Below are positions 1 to 6,059 of a stretch of 8,049 bases of DNA, piece after piece. The stretch lies in NCBI GenBank assembly GCA_029983555.1, contig JASBZH010000052.1:1-8049 (forward strand). Reading direction: 5' to 3'. The notes under the pieces were generated by a model, which did no database searches, was not told where the DNA came from, and saw only the letters and a list, made by a program, of their open reading frames with translations. The DNA comes from Peptoniphilus sp. (GTDB taxonomy: Bacteria > Bacillota > Clostridia > Tissierellales > Peptoniphilaceae). Position numbers and translations under genes: made by a program. The stretch's first letter is position 1, and each line of letters starts with the position of its first letter.

Positions 1-191
1 TAAGAATTTAATATTCATAAAGTTATAATATTATACTTTCTTAACATATAAAATTTTGTTCTTAAATTATACGTTTAATATAAAAAATACTTCTTTCTGT
101 TTTGTCCAATAGTTATGGTTCATGACATAAAGAAGTATTTTTATACTTTAAAATTTATTTTCTCAAAATTTAATTTAAAGAAAATTGCAAC
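1..191. other. AT-rich intergenic stretch downstream of the purine operon
   Basis: This stretch past the operon terminator is very AT-rich and holds no open reading frame with a plausible start and ribosome binding site on either strand. It contains a short palindromic run of A and T near 25-36 and the long-looped inverted repeat described separately at 83-142. I see no tRNA, rRNA or mobile-element gene in it. It is probably the spacer between the purine operon and the next transcription unit, whose orientation cannot be told from the window. Confidence 0.5.
83..142. repeat. 14-bp perfect inverted repeat, possible bidirectional terminator
   Basis: Bases 83-96 (AAAAATACTTCTTT) are perfectly complementary to 129-142 (AAAGAAGTATTTTT), separated by 32 bases. 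Because the arms begin and end in A and T runs, RNA from either strand would carry a stem followed by U-rich sequence, as in a bidirectional terminator between convergent genes. The loop is long for a classical intrinsic terminator, although TGTC at 103-106 and GACA at 124-127 could pair and shorten it. A competing 6-bp hairpin (AAGTAT at 133-138 with ATACTT at 143-148) shares part of the right arm. A small RNA or a tiny mobile-element remnant are alternatives I cannot exclude. Confidence 0.4.
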
Positions 192-218
192 AAAAAAGGT
201 GAGCACAAAGCCCACCTT
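192..218 (-). terminator. Intrinsic terminator after purD
   Basis: On the minus strand a 9-bp stem (AAGGUGGGC with GCUCACCUU, one G-U pair) closes a 5-base loop, UUUGU, and runs directly into six U residues (197-192). It begins 6 bases after the purD stop codon and so ends the purine operon. The other strand also has a T-rich run after the same stem (from 221), so it may also stop transcription coming from the left. Confidence 0.88.
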
Positions 219-224
219 AATTTT

Positions 225-1469
225 TTATTTTGTTCCAATATCTTTTCTATAATATGCTCCGTCAAAATGAATTTTTTCTACATTTTCGTAAGCCTTTTCT
301 CTAGCTTCTTTTAAAGTTTTTCCCAACGCAGTTACTGATAAAACTCTTCCTCCATTTGTCAAAAGTTCTTTATCAAGTTTAGTTCCGTTGTGGAAAATTA
401 TAATATCTTCGTCAGTATCTTCAATTCCTTCTATTACTTTGCCCTTTTCATAAGAAGCTGGATATCCTCCTGAGCACATTATAACTGTAAGACAATAGTC
501 ATCTTTCCAAACTATGTCTTCTTCTTTTAATTCTCCATCAACCGTTTTATTTAAAAGTTCAAATAAATCGCTATCTAGCCTTGGCATGAGCACTTCTGTC
601 TCAGGATCTCCAAATCGAACATTAAATTCTAACACCTTAGGTTTGTCATCTTCAATCATAAAACCAATAAATAGAATCCCAGAATAATTTAAATTTTCTT
701 TGTCAAATCCCTCTTCAATCTTATCGCAAACTTCTCTTAAATTTTTAGCTAGCTCATCTGATGCTTTAACTGGAGAATATGTGCCAACACCACCTGTGTT
801 TGGTCCCTTATCTCCATCATAAATTTGCTTGTGATCTTTTGCCCTTTCAAGAGGATATAATTTGTTATTTGAAACTAAGCAAAGAAGTGATGCTTCTTCA
901 CCTGTCAAAAATTCTTCTATTACAACTTTGTCGCCTTCAGATCCAAATACTCTCTCTTTAAAAATTTTATCTAGTGCATCTACTGCTTCTTCTTTATTTT
1001 CGCAAATCAAAACGCCTTTTCCAAGGCAAAGTCCATCCGCCTTTACTACTAGTGGATAGCTGAATTTATCCAAACTGTTAATAGCTTTATCATAGTCAGT
1101 AAAGCTCAAATATTTTGCAGTTGGTATATTATATTTTTCTAGAAAAATTTTTGTAAATTCTTTTGATTTTTCAAACTTGGCACACTCTTTATTTGGTCCA
1201 AAAATCTTTAACCCATTTTCTCTAAATTTATCGACGATTCCCATGCAAAGCGGATCTTCTGGTCCAACTACTGTAAAGTCAATCTTCTCTTTTAATGCGA
1301 ATTTCAAAAGGCCTTCAATATCTGATGGATCGATGTCTACATTCTCACAAAAGGAACTAGTTCCACCATTTCCCTTTGCCAAATAAATTTTATCCACAGA
1401 TGGACTCTCGTTTAATTTCCAAGCAAGAGCGTGTTCCCTTCCGCCATTTCCTATTACAAGTACCTTCAA
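225..1469 (-). CDS. purD: Phosphoribosylamine-glycine ligase (GAR synthetase)
   Basis: PurD joins glycine to 5-phosphoribosylamine using ATP, giving GAR in the second step of cytosolic de novo purine synthesis. The 414-residue product has the usual family length. It shows the N-terminal GNGGREHALAWKL (7-19), the ATP-grasp loop KADGLCLGKGV (143-152; most homologues have LAAGKGV here), EEFLTGEEASLL (185-196), the DHKQIYDGDKGPNTGGVG stretch (212-229) and the metal and nucleotide signature LEFNVRFGDPETE (280-292). The start is TTG at 1469: the protein begins MKVLVIGNGG just as relatives do, and AGGAGG lies 5 bases upstream. That binding site overlaps the purH stop codon TAG (1479-1481), so the two genes are probably translationally coupled. 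It is the last gene of the operon, and a strong terminator follows within 10 bases. Family identity is secure. Confidence 0.97.
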   Translation of the reverse strand: MKVLVIGNGGREHALAWKLNESPSVDKIYLAKGNGGTSSFCENVDIDPSDIEGLLKFALKEKIDFTVVGPEDPLCMGIVDKFRENGLKIFGPNKECAKFEKSKEFTKIFLEKYNIPTAKYLSFTDYDKAINSLDKFSYPLVVKADGLCLGKGVLICENKEEAVDALDKIFKERVFGSEGDKVVIEEFLTGEEASLLCLVSNNKLYPLERAKDHKQIYDGDKGPNTGGVGTYSPVKASDELAKNLREVCDKIEEGFDKENLNYSGILFIGFMIEDDKPKVLEFNVRFGDPETEVLMPRLDSDLFELLNKTVDGELKEEDIVWKDDYCLTVIMCSGGYPASYEKGKVIEGIEDTDEDIIIFHNGTKLDKELLTNGGRVLSVTALGKTLKEAREKAYENVEKIHFDGAYYRKDIGTK

Positions 1470-1474
1470 ATTAT

Positions 1475-1480
1475 CCTCCT
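1475..1480 (-). promoter_or_regulatory. Shine-Dalgarno site of purD overlapping the purH stop
   Basis: A perfect AGGAGG sits 5 bases before the TTG start of purD. Its first two bases are the last two of the purH TAG stop. This strong site justifies the non-ATG start and implies that ribosomes finishing purH can begin purD. Confidence 0.85.
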
Positions 1481-2990
1481 AGTGTCTAAAATGTCTAATG
1501 TGAGTAAATACTACGCACATATCATGTTCATTTGCGTATTCAATTACTTCTTGATCTTTTACAGATCCACCTGGTTGAACTATTACATCAATTCCAGCTT
1601 CATTTAAAAGCTTTATAGTATCTCTAAAGAAAAATCCATCAGATGCAAGTACAGCCCCTTTTGCCTTTTCCGCTGCTCTTTCAATGGCCTCTTCTACTGC
1701 CCAAGATCTCTTAGTTTCCCCTTGACCTATAGCAAGTGTTCCGCCATCTTTTGCTATCACAACAGAATTTGATGCTGAAGCTTTTACTGCAGTAAATGCG
1801 AATTTTAATTGACTTAATTCTTCTTCAGTTGGTTTTCTATTTGTCACAAATTCGAGACTATTTTCATTCCAGATTACATCATCATCTTCTTGGATTATAA
1901 TTCCATTTAGAACTTGTTTATATCTCTTTGTGCGATTATATAATTCGTCAAAATCTTTAATTTCAATTAATCTTATGTTTTTCTTTTTTGTCAAAATTTC
2001 GAAAGCTTCTTTAGAAAATCCTGGAGCTGCTACAATTTCCAAAAATATTTTAGAAAGCATATTTGCAGTTTTTTCGTCGACTTCTCTATTTAGTGCAATT
2101 ATACCTCCAAAAATGGATTCATCGTCACACTCATAGGCTTTTCTAAATGCTTCTGATATAGTATCAGCTGTTCCTATTCCACAAGGATTAGTGTGCTTAA
2201 CGGCAATTGCTGCAGGTTCTGTAAAGTTAATAACTGCATTTATTGCTCCGTACATGTCATTTAAATTGTTATATGAAATTTGTTTTCCATGTAATTTTTC
2301 ATATTTTACATAATTTTTTATATCGCTATCTTCATAAAATGCTGCTTTTTGGTGAGGATTTTCGCCGTATCTAAGCTCTTCTATAAGCTTGTAGCTTTTG
2401 TTTAAGTACTCTGGGAATTGAATTTCTTCAATATCATTAAAATAATTTGAAATAAGTGAGTCGTAATGAGCAGTGTAAGAAAATGCCTTTCTAGCTAAAC
2501 TTTGCTTAAAGTCAGCAGTTTCAGAATCAAGATTTTTTAAAACTTCATTGTAATCACTTGGGTCTGTTACTATATAAACATCTCTATAATTTTTTGCAGC
2601 TGCCCTTATCATAGAAGGACCGCCTATATCTATGTTTTCGATCATTGTATTGTGATCTGAATTTTTCTTTAACTGTTCTTCAAAGGGATAGAGATTATTT
2701 ACAACCATGTCTATTGGAGTAATATCTTGCTCCTTTAGTGTTTCCATGTGGTTTTCATTGTCACGTCTTGCCAAAATTCCACCATGAATTTTTGGGTTTA
2801 ACGTTTTTACTCTTCCATCTAAAATTTCTGGAAAATTTGTAACTTTATCCACACTAATTACATCAATTCCATTTTCTTTTAATAGATTAAATGTACCTCC
2901 TGTGGAAATAATTTCCCAATTTCTTTTTGCCAATTCTTTGGCAAATTCTACAATTCCTGTTTTGTCAAAAACTGAAATTAAAGCTCTCAT
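1479..2990 (-). CDS. purH: Bifunctional AICAR formyltransferase / IMP cyclohydrolase
   Basis: PurH carries out the last two steps to IMP: formylation of AICAR with 10-formyl-tetrahydrofolate, then ring closure. In the 503-residue product, the N-terminal MGS-like cyclohydrolase domain holds KTLNPKIHGGILARR (63-76), NNLYPFE (98-104) and IDIGGPSMIRAAAKN (120-134). The transferase part holds LRYGENPHQKAAFY (206-219), the catalytic Lys-His pair in AIAVKHTNPCG (K265, H266), GQGETKRSWAVEEA (423-436) and the C-terminal QPGGSVKDQEVIEYANEHDM with a final RHFRH. I start it at ATG 2990 because MRALISVFDKTG matches family N-termini and GGAG lies 6 bases upstream. The frame stays open to TTG 3002, but that TTG is part of the binding site. 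The ATG lies one base past the purN stop, and the stop overlaps the purD binding site. Confidence 0.96.
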   Translation of the reverse strand: MRALISVFDKTGIVEFAKELAKRNWEIISTGGTFNLLKENGIDVISVDKVTNFPEILDGRVKTLNPKIHGGILARRDNENHMETLKEQDITPIDMVVNNLYPFEEQLKKNSDHNTMIENIDIGGPSMIRAAAKNYRDVYIVTDPSDYNEVLKNLDSETADFKQSLARKAFSYTAHYDSLISNYFNDIEEIQFPEYLNKSYKLIEELRYGENPHQKAAFYEDSDIKNYVKYEKLHGKQISYNNLNDMYGAINAVINFTEPAAIAVKHTNPCGIGTADTISEAFRKAYECDDESIFGGIIALNREVDEKTANMLSKIFLEIVAAPGFSKEAFEILTKKKNIRLIEIKDFDELYNRTKRYKQVLNGIIIQEDDDVIWNENSLEFVTNRKPTEEELSQLKFAFTAVKASASNSVVIAKDGGTLAIGQGETKRSWAVEEAIERAAEKAKGAVLASDGFFFRDTIKLLNEAGIDVIVQPGGSVKDQEVIEYANEHDMCVVFTHIRHFRH

Positions 2991-2991
2991 T

Positions 2992-3588
2992 TTATTCTCC
3001 AATCATAACTTTTCCATTTACAACTTTTAATTTATCATCACAAAAATATTTTACAGATTTAACTAATATCTTGTGTTCAATTTCCAAAACTCTCTTTTGC
3101 AACTCTTCGGCATCGCTATCTAATACGAGAAGAGCCTCTTGCATAATTATTGGACCTTCGTCTGCAAATTCGTTAACAAAGTGTGTTGTAGCTCCAGAAT
3201 ATTTTACACCCTTTTTTATAACTGCATCGTGAACTCTCATTCCATAAAATCCACTTCCACAAAAAGCAGGAATTAAAGAAGGATGTATATTTATTATCTT
3301 GTTTTCATACTCTCTAATTAAAGATTTTGGCAGAATTTTTAAATATCCTGCCAAAACTATTAAATCTATATTATTTTCTTTTAAAGTTTTTAATAAAACT
3401 TCGTTATCTTTAATCACGAATGTGTCAATGTTGTTCTTTTCTGCGCGCACTAATCCATATGCATCTTTTCTATTTGAAATTACAATTTTAATCTTTCCAT
3501 TAAAATCTTTTTCATTGTCAATAAGTGCTTGTAAATTAGTTCCGCCTCCAGAAATTAAAACGGCAATATTTTTAGATTGTAAGCTCAA
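2992..3588 (-). CDS. purN: Phosphoribosylglycinamide formyltransferase (folate-dependent GAR transformylase)
   Basis: PurN transfers the formyl group of 10-formyl-tetrahydrofolate to GAR, giving FGAR (third step). The product (198 residues from the start chosen here) has NIAVLISGGGTNLQALID near its N-terminus, LAGYLKILP, the catalytic INIHPSLIPAF with Asn100 and His102, and DEGPII with Asp143, matching the Asn-His-Asp triad of E. coli PurN. The start is a judgement. An ATG at 3624 would give 210 residues but has no binding site and adds a 12-residue lysine-rich leader lying wholly inside the purM reading frame. TTG at 3588 has GGAG 9 bases upstream and begins MSLQSKNIAVLISG, close to family N-termini. 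With this start the gene overlaps the end of purM by 17 bases, consistent with coupled translation. The C-terminus overlaps the purH binding site. Confidence 0.93.
   Translation of the reverse strand: MSLQSKNIAVLISGGGTNLQALIDNEKDFNGKIKIVISNRKDAYGLVRAEKNNIDTFVIKDNEVLLKTLKENNIDLIVLAGYLKILPKSLIREYENKIINIHPSLIPAFCGSGFYGMRVHDAVIKKGVKYSGATTHFVNEFADEGPIIMQEALLVLDSDAEELQKRVLEIEHKILVKSVKYFCDDKLKVVNGKVMIGE
2997..3000 (-). promoter_or_regulatory. Shine-Dalgarno site of purH inside the end of purN
   Basis: Minus-strand GGAG followed by AATAAA and then ATG 2990. The preceding bases read TTGGAG, so a start-codon search that prefers the longest frame would take the TTG of the binding site itself as the start. 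The site lies in the last codons of purN. Confidence 0.7.
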
Positions 3589-4603
3589 TTTTTTCGTCTC
3601 CAGATTTAATTTGTCCAAGTTCATATAATTTTAAATCAGTCTTTTCAAAAAACTTCTCTACTTTTTCCTTGTCATTTTCTGAAACTACAAAAACAAGTCC
3701 AACGCCCATATTAAATGTCGCGTACATGTCTTCATCTTTTAAGCTAGCCCATTCTTTTAGAAGTTTGAAAATTTCAGGTGTTTCTATAACTGATGCGTCA
3801 ATTTCTGCGCAAAGTCCATCAGGAATCATTCTAGGGACATTTTCATAGAATCCTCCACCTGTTATGTGACTCATTCCCTTGATGTCAACTTCTTTTAAAA
3901 GCTCTAGAATTTCTTTTACATAAATTTTAGTAGGTTTTAAAAGTTCTTCACCAAGAGTTATGTCTAGATTTCCGTATTTCTGATTTAAATCAAGTTCTGC
4001 AACGTCAAATACTATTTTTCTAACAAGCGAATATCCATTTGAATGAATTCCATTAGAAGATAATCCATATACAATATCTCCTTTAGAAATTTTTGAACCG
4101 TCGATTATTTTATCTTTATCGACAATCCCAACGCAAAATCCAGCCATGTCATACTGTTCTTCTTGATAAACTCCAGGCATTTCAGCAGTTTCTCCGCCAA
4201 TTAGTGAAGCTCCACTTTGGATACAGCCTTCTGCAACTCCTTCGACTATCTTGGACATCTTTTCTGGAACTAATTTCCCAGTAGCGATGTAATCCAAGAA
4301 GAAAAGAGGTTTTGCACCTTGACACAAAATATCGTTGGCACACATTGCAACACAGTCTATTCCGACAGTGTCGTGTTTATCTAACATGTGAGCCAATATA
4401 ACTTTTGTTCCAACTCCGTCCGTTCCACTTACAAGAACTGGATTTTTCATTTTTTCTAAATCTAAATTAAATAATCCAGAAAATCCACCGATTGATGAAA
4501 TGACATCTTTGGATTGAGTCTTCTTAACTATATCTTTAATTAAATCTACTTCTCTTTGACCAGCATCAACATCTACGCCTGCATCTTTATAATTTATTGC
4601 CAT
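3572..4603 (-). CDS. purM: Phosphoribosylformylglycinamidine cyclo-ligase (AIR synthetase)
   Basis: PurM closes the imidazole ring, converting FGAM and ATP to AIR. The 343-residue protein has the family's normal length. It shows NYKDAGVDVDAGQREVDLIK at the start (4-23), the signature VSGTDGVGTKVILA (58-71), GIDCVAMCANDILCQGAKPLFFLDYIATG (81-109), GGETAEMPGVY (136-146), LSSNGIHSNGYSLVR (181-195) and MSHITGGGFYENVPRM (244-259). These are the conserved ATP- and phosphate-handling segments of the PurM/SelD/HypE fold. The start ATG has GAGGAG 6 bases upstream. It begins 17 bases after the purE stop, and its last 17 bases overlap purN. In many Firmicutes purF comes directly before purM; here purE takes that place. 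Confidence 0.97.
   Translation of the reverse strand: MAINYKDAGVDVDAGQREVDLIKDIVKKTQSKDVISSIGGFSGLFNLDLEKMKNPVLVSGTDGVGTKVILAHMLDKHDTVGIDCVAMCANDILCQGAKPLFFLDYIATGKLVPEKMSKIVEGVAEGCIQSGASLIGGETAEMPGVYQEEQYDMAGFCVGIVDKDKIIDGSKISKGDIVYGLSSNGIHSNGYSLVRKIVFDVAELDLNQKYGNLDITLGEELLKPTKIYVKEILELLKEVDIKGMSHITGGGFYENVPRMIPDGLCAEIDASVIETPEIFKLLKEWASLKDEDMYATFNMGVGLVFVVSENDKEKVEKFFEKTDLKLYELGQIKSGDEKIELTI
3598..3601 (-). promoter_or_regulatory. Candidate Shine-Dalgarno site deciding the purN TTG start
   Basis: Minus-strand GGAG lies within the purM coding sequence, 9 bases before the TTG at 3588. No comparable site precedes the upstream in-frame ATG at 3624, where the sequence is A and T only. This is the main argument for the shorter PurN. 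Confidence 0.6.
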
Positions 4604-4620
4604 CTGTAACTCCTCGTGGA

Positions 4621-5097
4621 TTATCCTTCGTATTTATATTCTGTGTTTTTAACTTTTTCTGCCATCTCTTGTCTATTTTTATCTAATTTTTCTTTTAAAG
4701 AATCATCAGATATAGCCATCATTTCTACTGCCAAAATTGCTGCGTTCTCTGATCCATTAATTGCAACAGTTGCAACAGGAACTCCGCTAGGCATTTGAAC
4801 AGTTGAAAGAAGTGAATCTAATCCATCAAGAGTTGAACTTTTAACAGGTATTCCAATTACAGGTTTTGTAGTTAGAGCAGCAATAACTCCGCCTAAATGA
4901 GCTGCTTTTCCAGCTATGGAAATAAATACTGCAGTATCTTTATCTGCTTCTTTTACATATTCCATTAATTCTTGATGAGCTCTGTGAGCTGAGATGACTT
5001 TAGCTTCATATTCAACGCCAAAATCCATTAATTTTTTTACTACTTTATCTGCAACTTCTCTATCTGAGATAGATCCCATAATAATTGAAACTCTCAT
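4621..5097 (-). CDS. purE: 5-(carboxyamino)imidazole ribonucleotide mutase (PurE)
   Basis: PurE produces CAIR, the substrate of PurC, by moving the carboxyl group of N5-CAIR; some relatives carboxylate AIR directly. The 158-residue product carries MGSISD (7-12), ISAHRAH (35-41, with His38 at the E. coli His45 position), IAGKAAHLGGVIAAL (61-75, with His67 at the His75 position) and the class I stretch GLDSLLSTVQMPSGVPVATVAI (92-113). The AAHL and VQMP motifs point to class I rather than the class II direct carboxylases. It differs from most class I enzymes in having SAHRAH where SAHRTP is usual. The start is ATG 5097, with GGAGG 5 bases upstream; the TTG at 5109 belongs to that binding site region. 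It follows purC by 12 bases. No purK, the usual source of N5-CAIR, lies nearby. Confidence 0.95.
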   Translation of the reverse strand: MRVSIIMGSISDREVADKVVKKLMDFGVEYEAKVISAHRAHQELMEYVKEADKDTAVFISIAGKAAHLGGVIAALTTKPVIGIPVKSSTLDGLDSLLSTVQMPSGVPVATVAINGSENAAILAVEMMAISDDSLKEKLDKNRQEMAEKVKNTEYKYEG

Positions 5098-5102
5098 TTT
5101 AA

Positions 5103-5107
5103 CCTCC
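5103..5107 (-). promoter_or_regulatory. Shine-Dalgarno site of purE
   Basis: Minus-strand GGAGG, then TTAAA, then ATG 5097. It fills the gap after the purC stop TAA. The TTG directly before it (5109-5107) is in frame but shares a base with the binding site and is not a credible start. Confidence 0.8.
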
Positions 5108-5109
5108 AA

Positions 5110-5790
5110 TTAAAGACCAAGATATTTAGAAACTTCAAGTGGTTTTACATATTCTCCATCTTTATAAGCTCTCATATTTCCGCCACTTACTTCGTCAATT
5201 AAAACAATTTCATCTGAACCTTCAAGTTTTCCATATTCAAACTTAATATCATAAAGTTCAAGACCGTATTTAGCAAGTTCATCTTTAACGATTGTTGAAA
5301 TTTTCCTGTTAAGTTCAACAATTTTATCATATTCTTCTGGTTTTAAAATATTTAGTACATCAAGACCTTCTTTAGTGATAAGTGGGTCATCGTGTGCGTC
5401 ATCTTTTAGAGTTACTTCTGTATAAAGAGGAAGCTCTTGTCCTTCTTCAGCATATAGACCATATCTTTTTATAAATGATCCAACAGCTTTAAATCTAGTA
5501 ATTACTTCTAGACCTTTTCCAAAAACAGTTGCTTTTTTAACTTCCATAATATTTTCTTCTAAATCTGAGGAAACGTAGTGAGTCTTAATTCCTTGTTCAA
5601 TAATTTTTTCAAAGAAAAATTTTGAAACTTTTAAGCCTTCATGTCCTGCTCCTTCGATGCTGCCAGCAACTTCATTTCCACCAGTGTCAAATACACCGTC
5701 AGTTCCTGTCATATCATCTTTAAACTTTAAAAAAGTTCTACCATCTTCTTGTAATACATCTTTTGTCTTTCCACTATAAATAGTTTCCAT
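5110..5790 (-). CDS. purC: SAICAR synthetase, divergent clostridial-type subfamily
   Basis: PurC condenses CAIR with aspartate using ATP to form SAICAR. The 226 residues show the family order: a glycine-rich ATP lid YSGKTKDV (5-12), LKFKDD (21-26), AVGSFIKRYG (102-111, usually AAGSLAKRLG), the aspartate/CAIR site VTLKDDAHDDPLIT (126-139), ELYDIKFEYG (178-187) and LIDEVSGGNMR (197-207). The last motif differs from the common DEISPDTxR form, and residues 27-52 carry a Gly-rich segment (MTGTDGVFDTGGNEVAGSIEGAGH) unlike the usual NGxK region. This looks like a separate PurC branch that I associate with anaerobic Firmicutes; the catalytic motifs are intact, so it is probably active. ATG 5790 has AGGGGG 5 bases upstream. 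It is the first gene of the operon, immediately after the riboswitch terminator, so it is the gene most directly controlled. Confidence 0.94.
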   Translation of the reverse strand: METIYSGKTKDVLQEDGRTFLKFKDDMTGTDGVFDTGGNEVAGSIEGAGHEGLKVSKFFFEKIIEQGIKTHYVSSDLEENIMEVKKATVFGKGLEVITRFKAVGSFIKRYGLYAEEGQELPLYTEVTLKDDAHDDPLITKEGLDVLNILKPEEYDKIVELNRKISTIVKDELAKYGLELYDIKFEYGKLEGSDEIVLIDEVSGGNMRAYKDGEYVKPLEVSKYLGL

Positions 5791-5805
5791 ATTTTCCCCC
5801 TAAAT

Positions 5806-5859
5806 TCCAAAAATAAAGCCCAGAGAGGCAGGTATGCGAAACCTACCCCTCTGGGCTTT
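5806..5859 (-). terminator. Riboswitch-controlled intrinsic terminator in the purC leader
   Basis: On the minus strand a 19-bp stem (5859-5841 with 5833-5815, all paired with two G-U wobbles) closes a 7-base loop UUCGCAU and is followed by UUUAUUUUU. It ends before the purC ribosome binding site, so control is by early termination and not by hiding the binding site. The 5' arm contains the whole 3' strand of aptamer helix P3 (5844-5850 and CCC at 5853-5855), so aptamer and terminator cannot both form. Confidence 0.93.
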
Positions 5860-5956
5860 TCTCCCTCAGGTGTAATACTTAAAAAGTATCAGCGCCGCTC
5901 GGTCCTTTCTATACAGACGGATCCCTAGGCACACTTTCGCTCATGTATCTGAGCAA
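5841..5956 (-). promoter_or_regulatory. ykkC subtype-2 riboswitch aptamer, probable PRPP riboswitch
   Basis: The leader RNA carries the ykkC core: CCUAGGGAUCCG (5929-5918), then GGACCGAGCGG (5905-5895), and near the 3' end GAGGGAGAAAAGCCC (5867-5853). Visible helices are a 5' hairpin GCUCA/UGAGC (5954-5939), P1 (GUGCC 5932-5928 with GGCGC 5896-5892), a short P2 (5918-5915 with 5905-5902), a hairpin GAUACUU/AAGUAUU, and P3 (UACACCU 5874-5868 with AGGGGUA 5850-5844, one A-G mismatch), with a GA/AG internal loop and an inner GGG/CCC. The P3 side lacks the ACGG element I associate with the guanidine-binding subtype 1. Among subtype-2 RNAs, the PRPP class is the one tied to purine genes, so the ligand is inferred from motif plus context. 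Because P3 competes with the terminator arm, ligand binding should switch the operon on. A ppGpp or nucleoside diphosphate aptamer is the main alternative. Confidence 0.87.
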
Positions 5957-5971
5957 CTTTCTTTCAATCAA

Positions 5972-6000
5972 ATCTTATCAATTTATTAATTCTTTGTCAA
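5972..6000 (-). promoter_or_regulatory. Sigma-A promoter of the purine operon
   Basis: A perfect -35 box TTGACA (6000-5995) is separated by exactly 17 bases from TAAGAT (5977-5972), which matches the -10 consensus at four of six positions. Initiation about 7 bases further on (near 5964-5966) would start the transcript about 10 bases before the first hairpin of the riboswitch, as expected for a leader RNA. I see no tandem PurR-type operator around it. Confidence 0.85.
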
Positions 6001-6059
6001 TTACTTTTGCCTTTAATAATTCAATAAAATTATAATTTGACCAAAATTTTTTCTAAATT

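Noticed and set aside
2927..3232. A 101-codon open frame on the plus strand across the purN-purH junction
   Set aside because: It lies antisense to two clear pur genes, has no ribosome binding site or family resemblance, and its composition is that of a shadow frame.
3589..3624. ATG 3624 as the start of purN, adding 12 residues
   Set aside because: It lacks a ribosome binding site, would overlap purM by 53 bases, and adds a leader not expected in the family; TTG 3588 fits better, though this is not proven.
3299..3628. A 109-codon plus-strand frame opposite purN
   Set aside because: It is fully antisense to conserved purN sequence including its catalytic motifs; the translation is low-complexity Ser/Phe/Leu-rich, as expected from reading an AT-rich gene backwards.
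5841..5956. Guanidine-I (ykkC subtype 1) riboswitch
   Set aside because: The core is shared, but the ACGG element next to GGGA is not present and the downstream genes are purine biosynthesis, not guanidine transport or carboxylation.
5930..6010. PurR operator (PurBox pair) at the operon promoter
   Set aside because: No pair of CGAA-type inverted boxes is present near the promoter; the only GCGAA-like motif is in the terminator loop.
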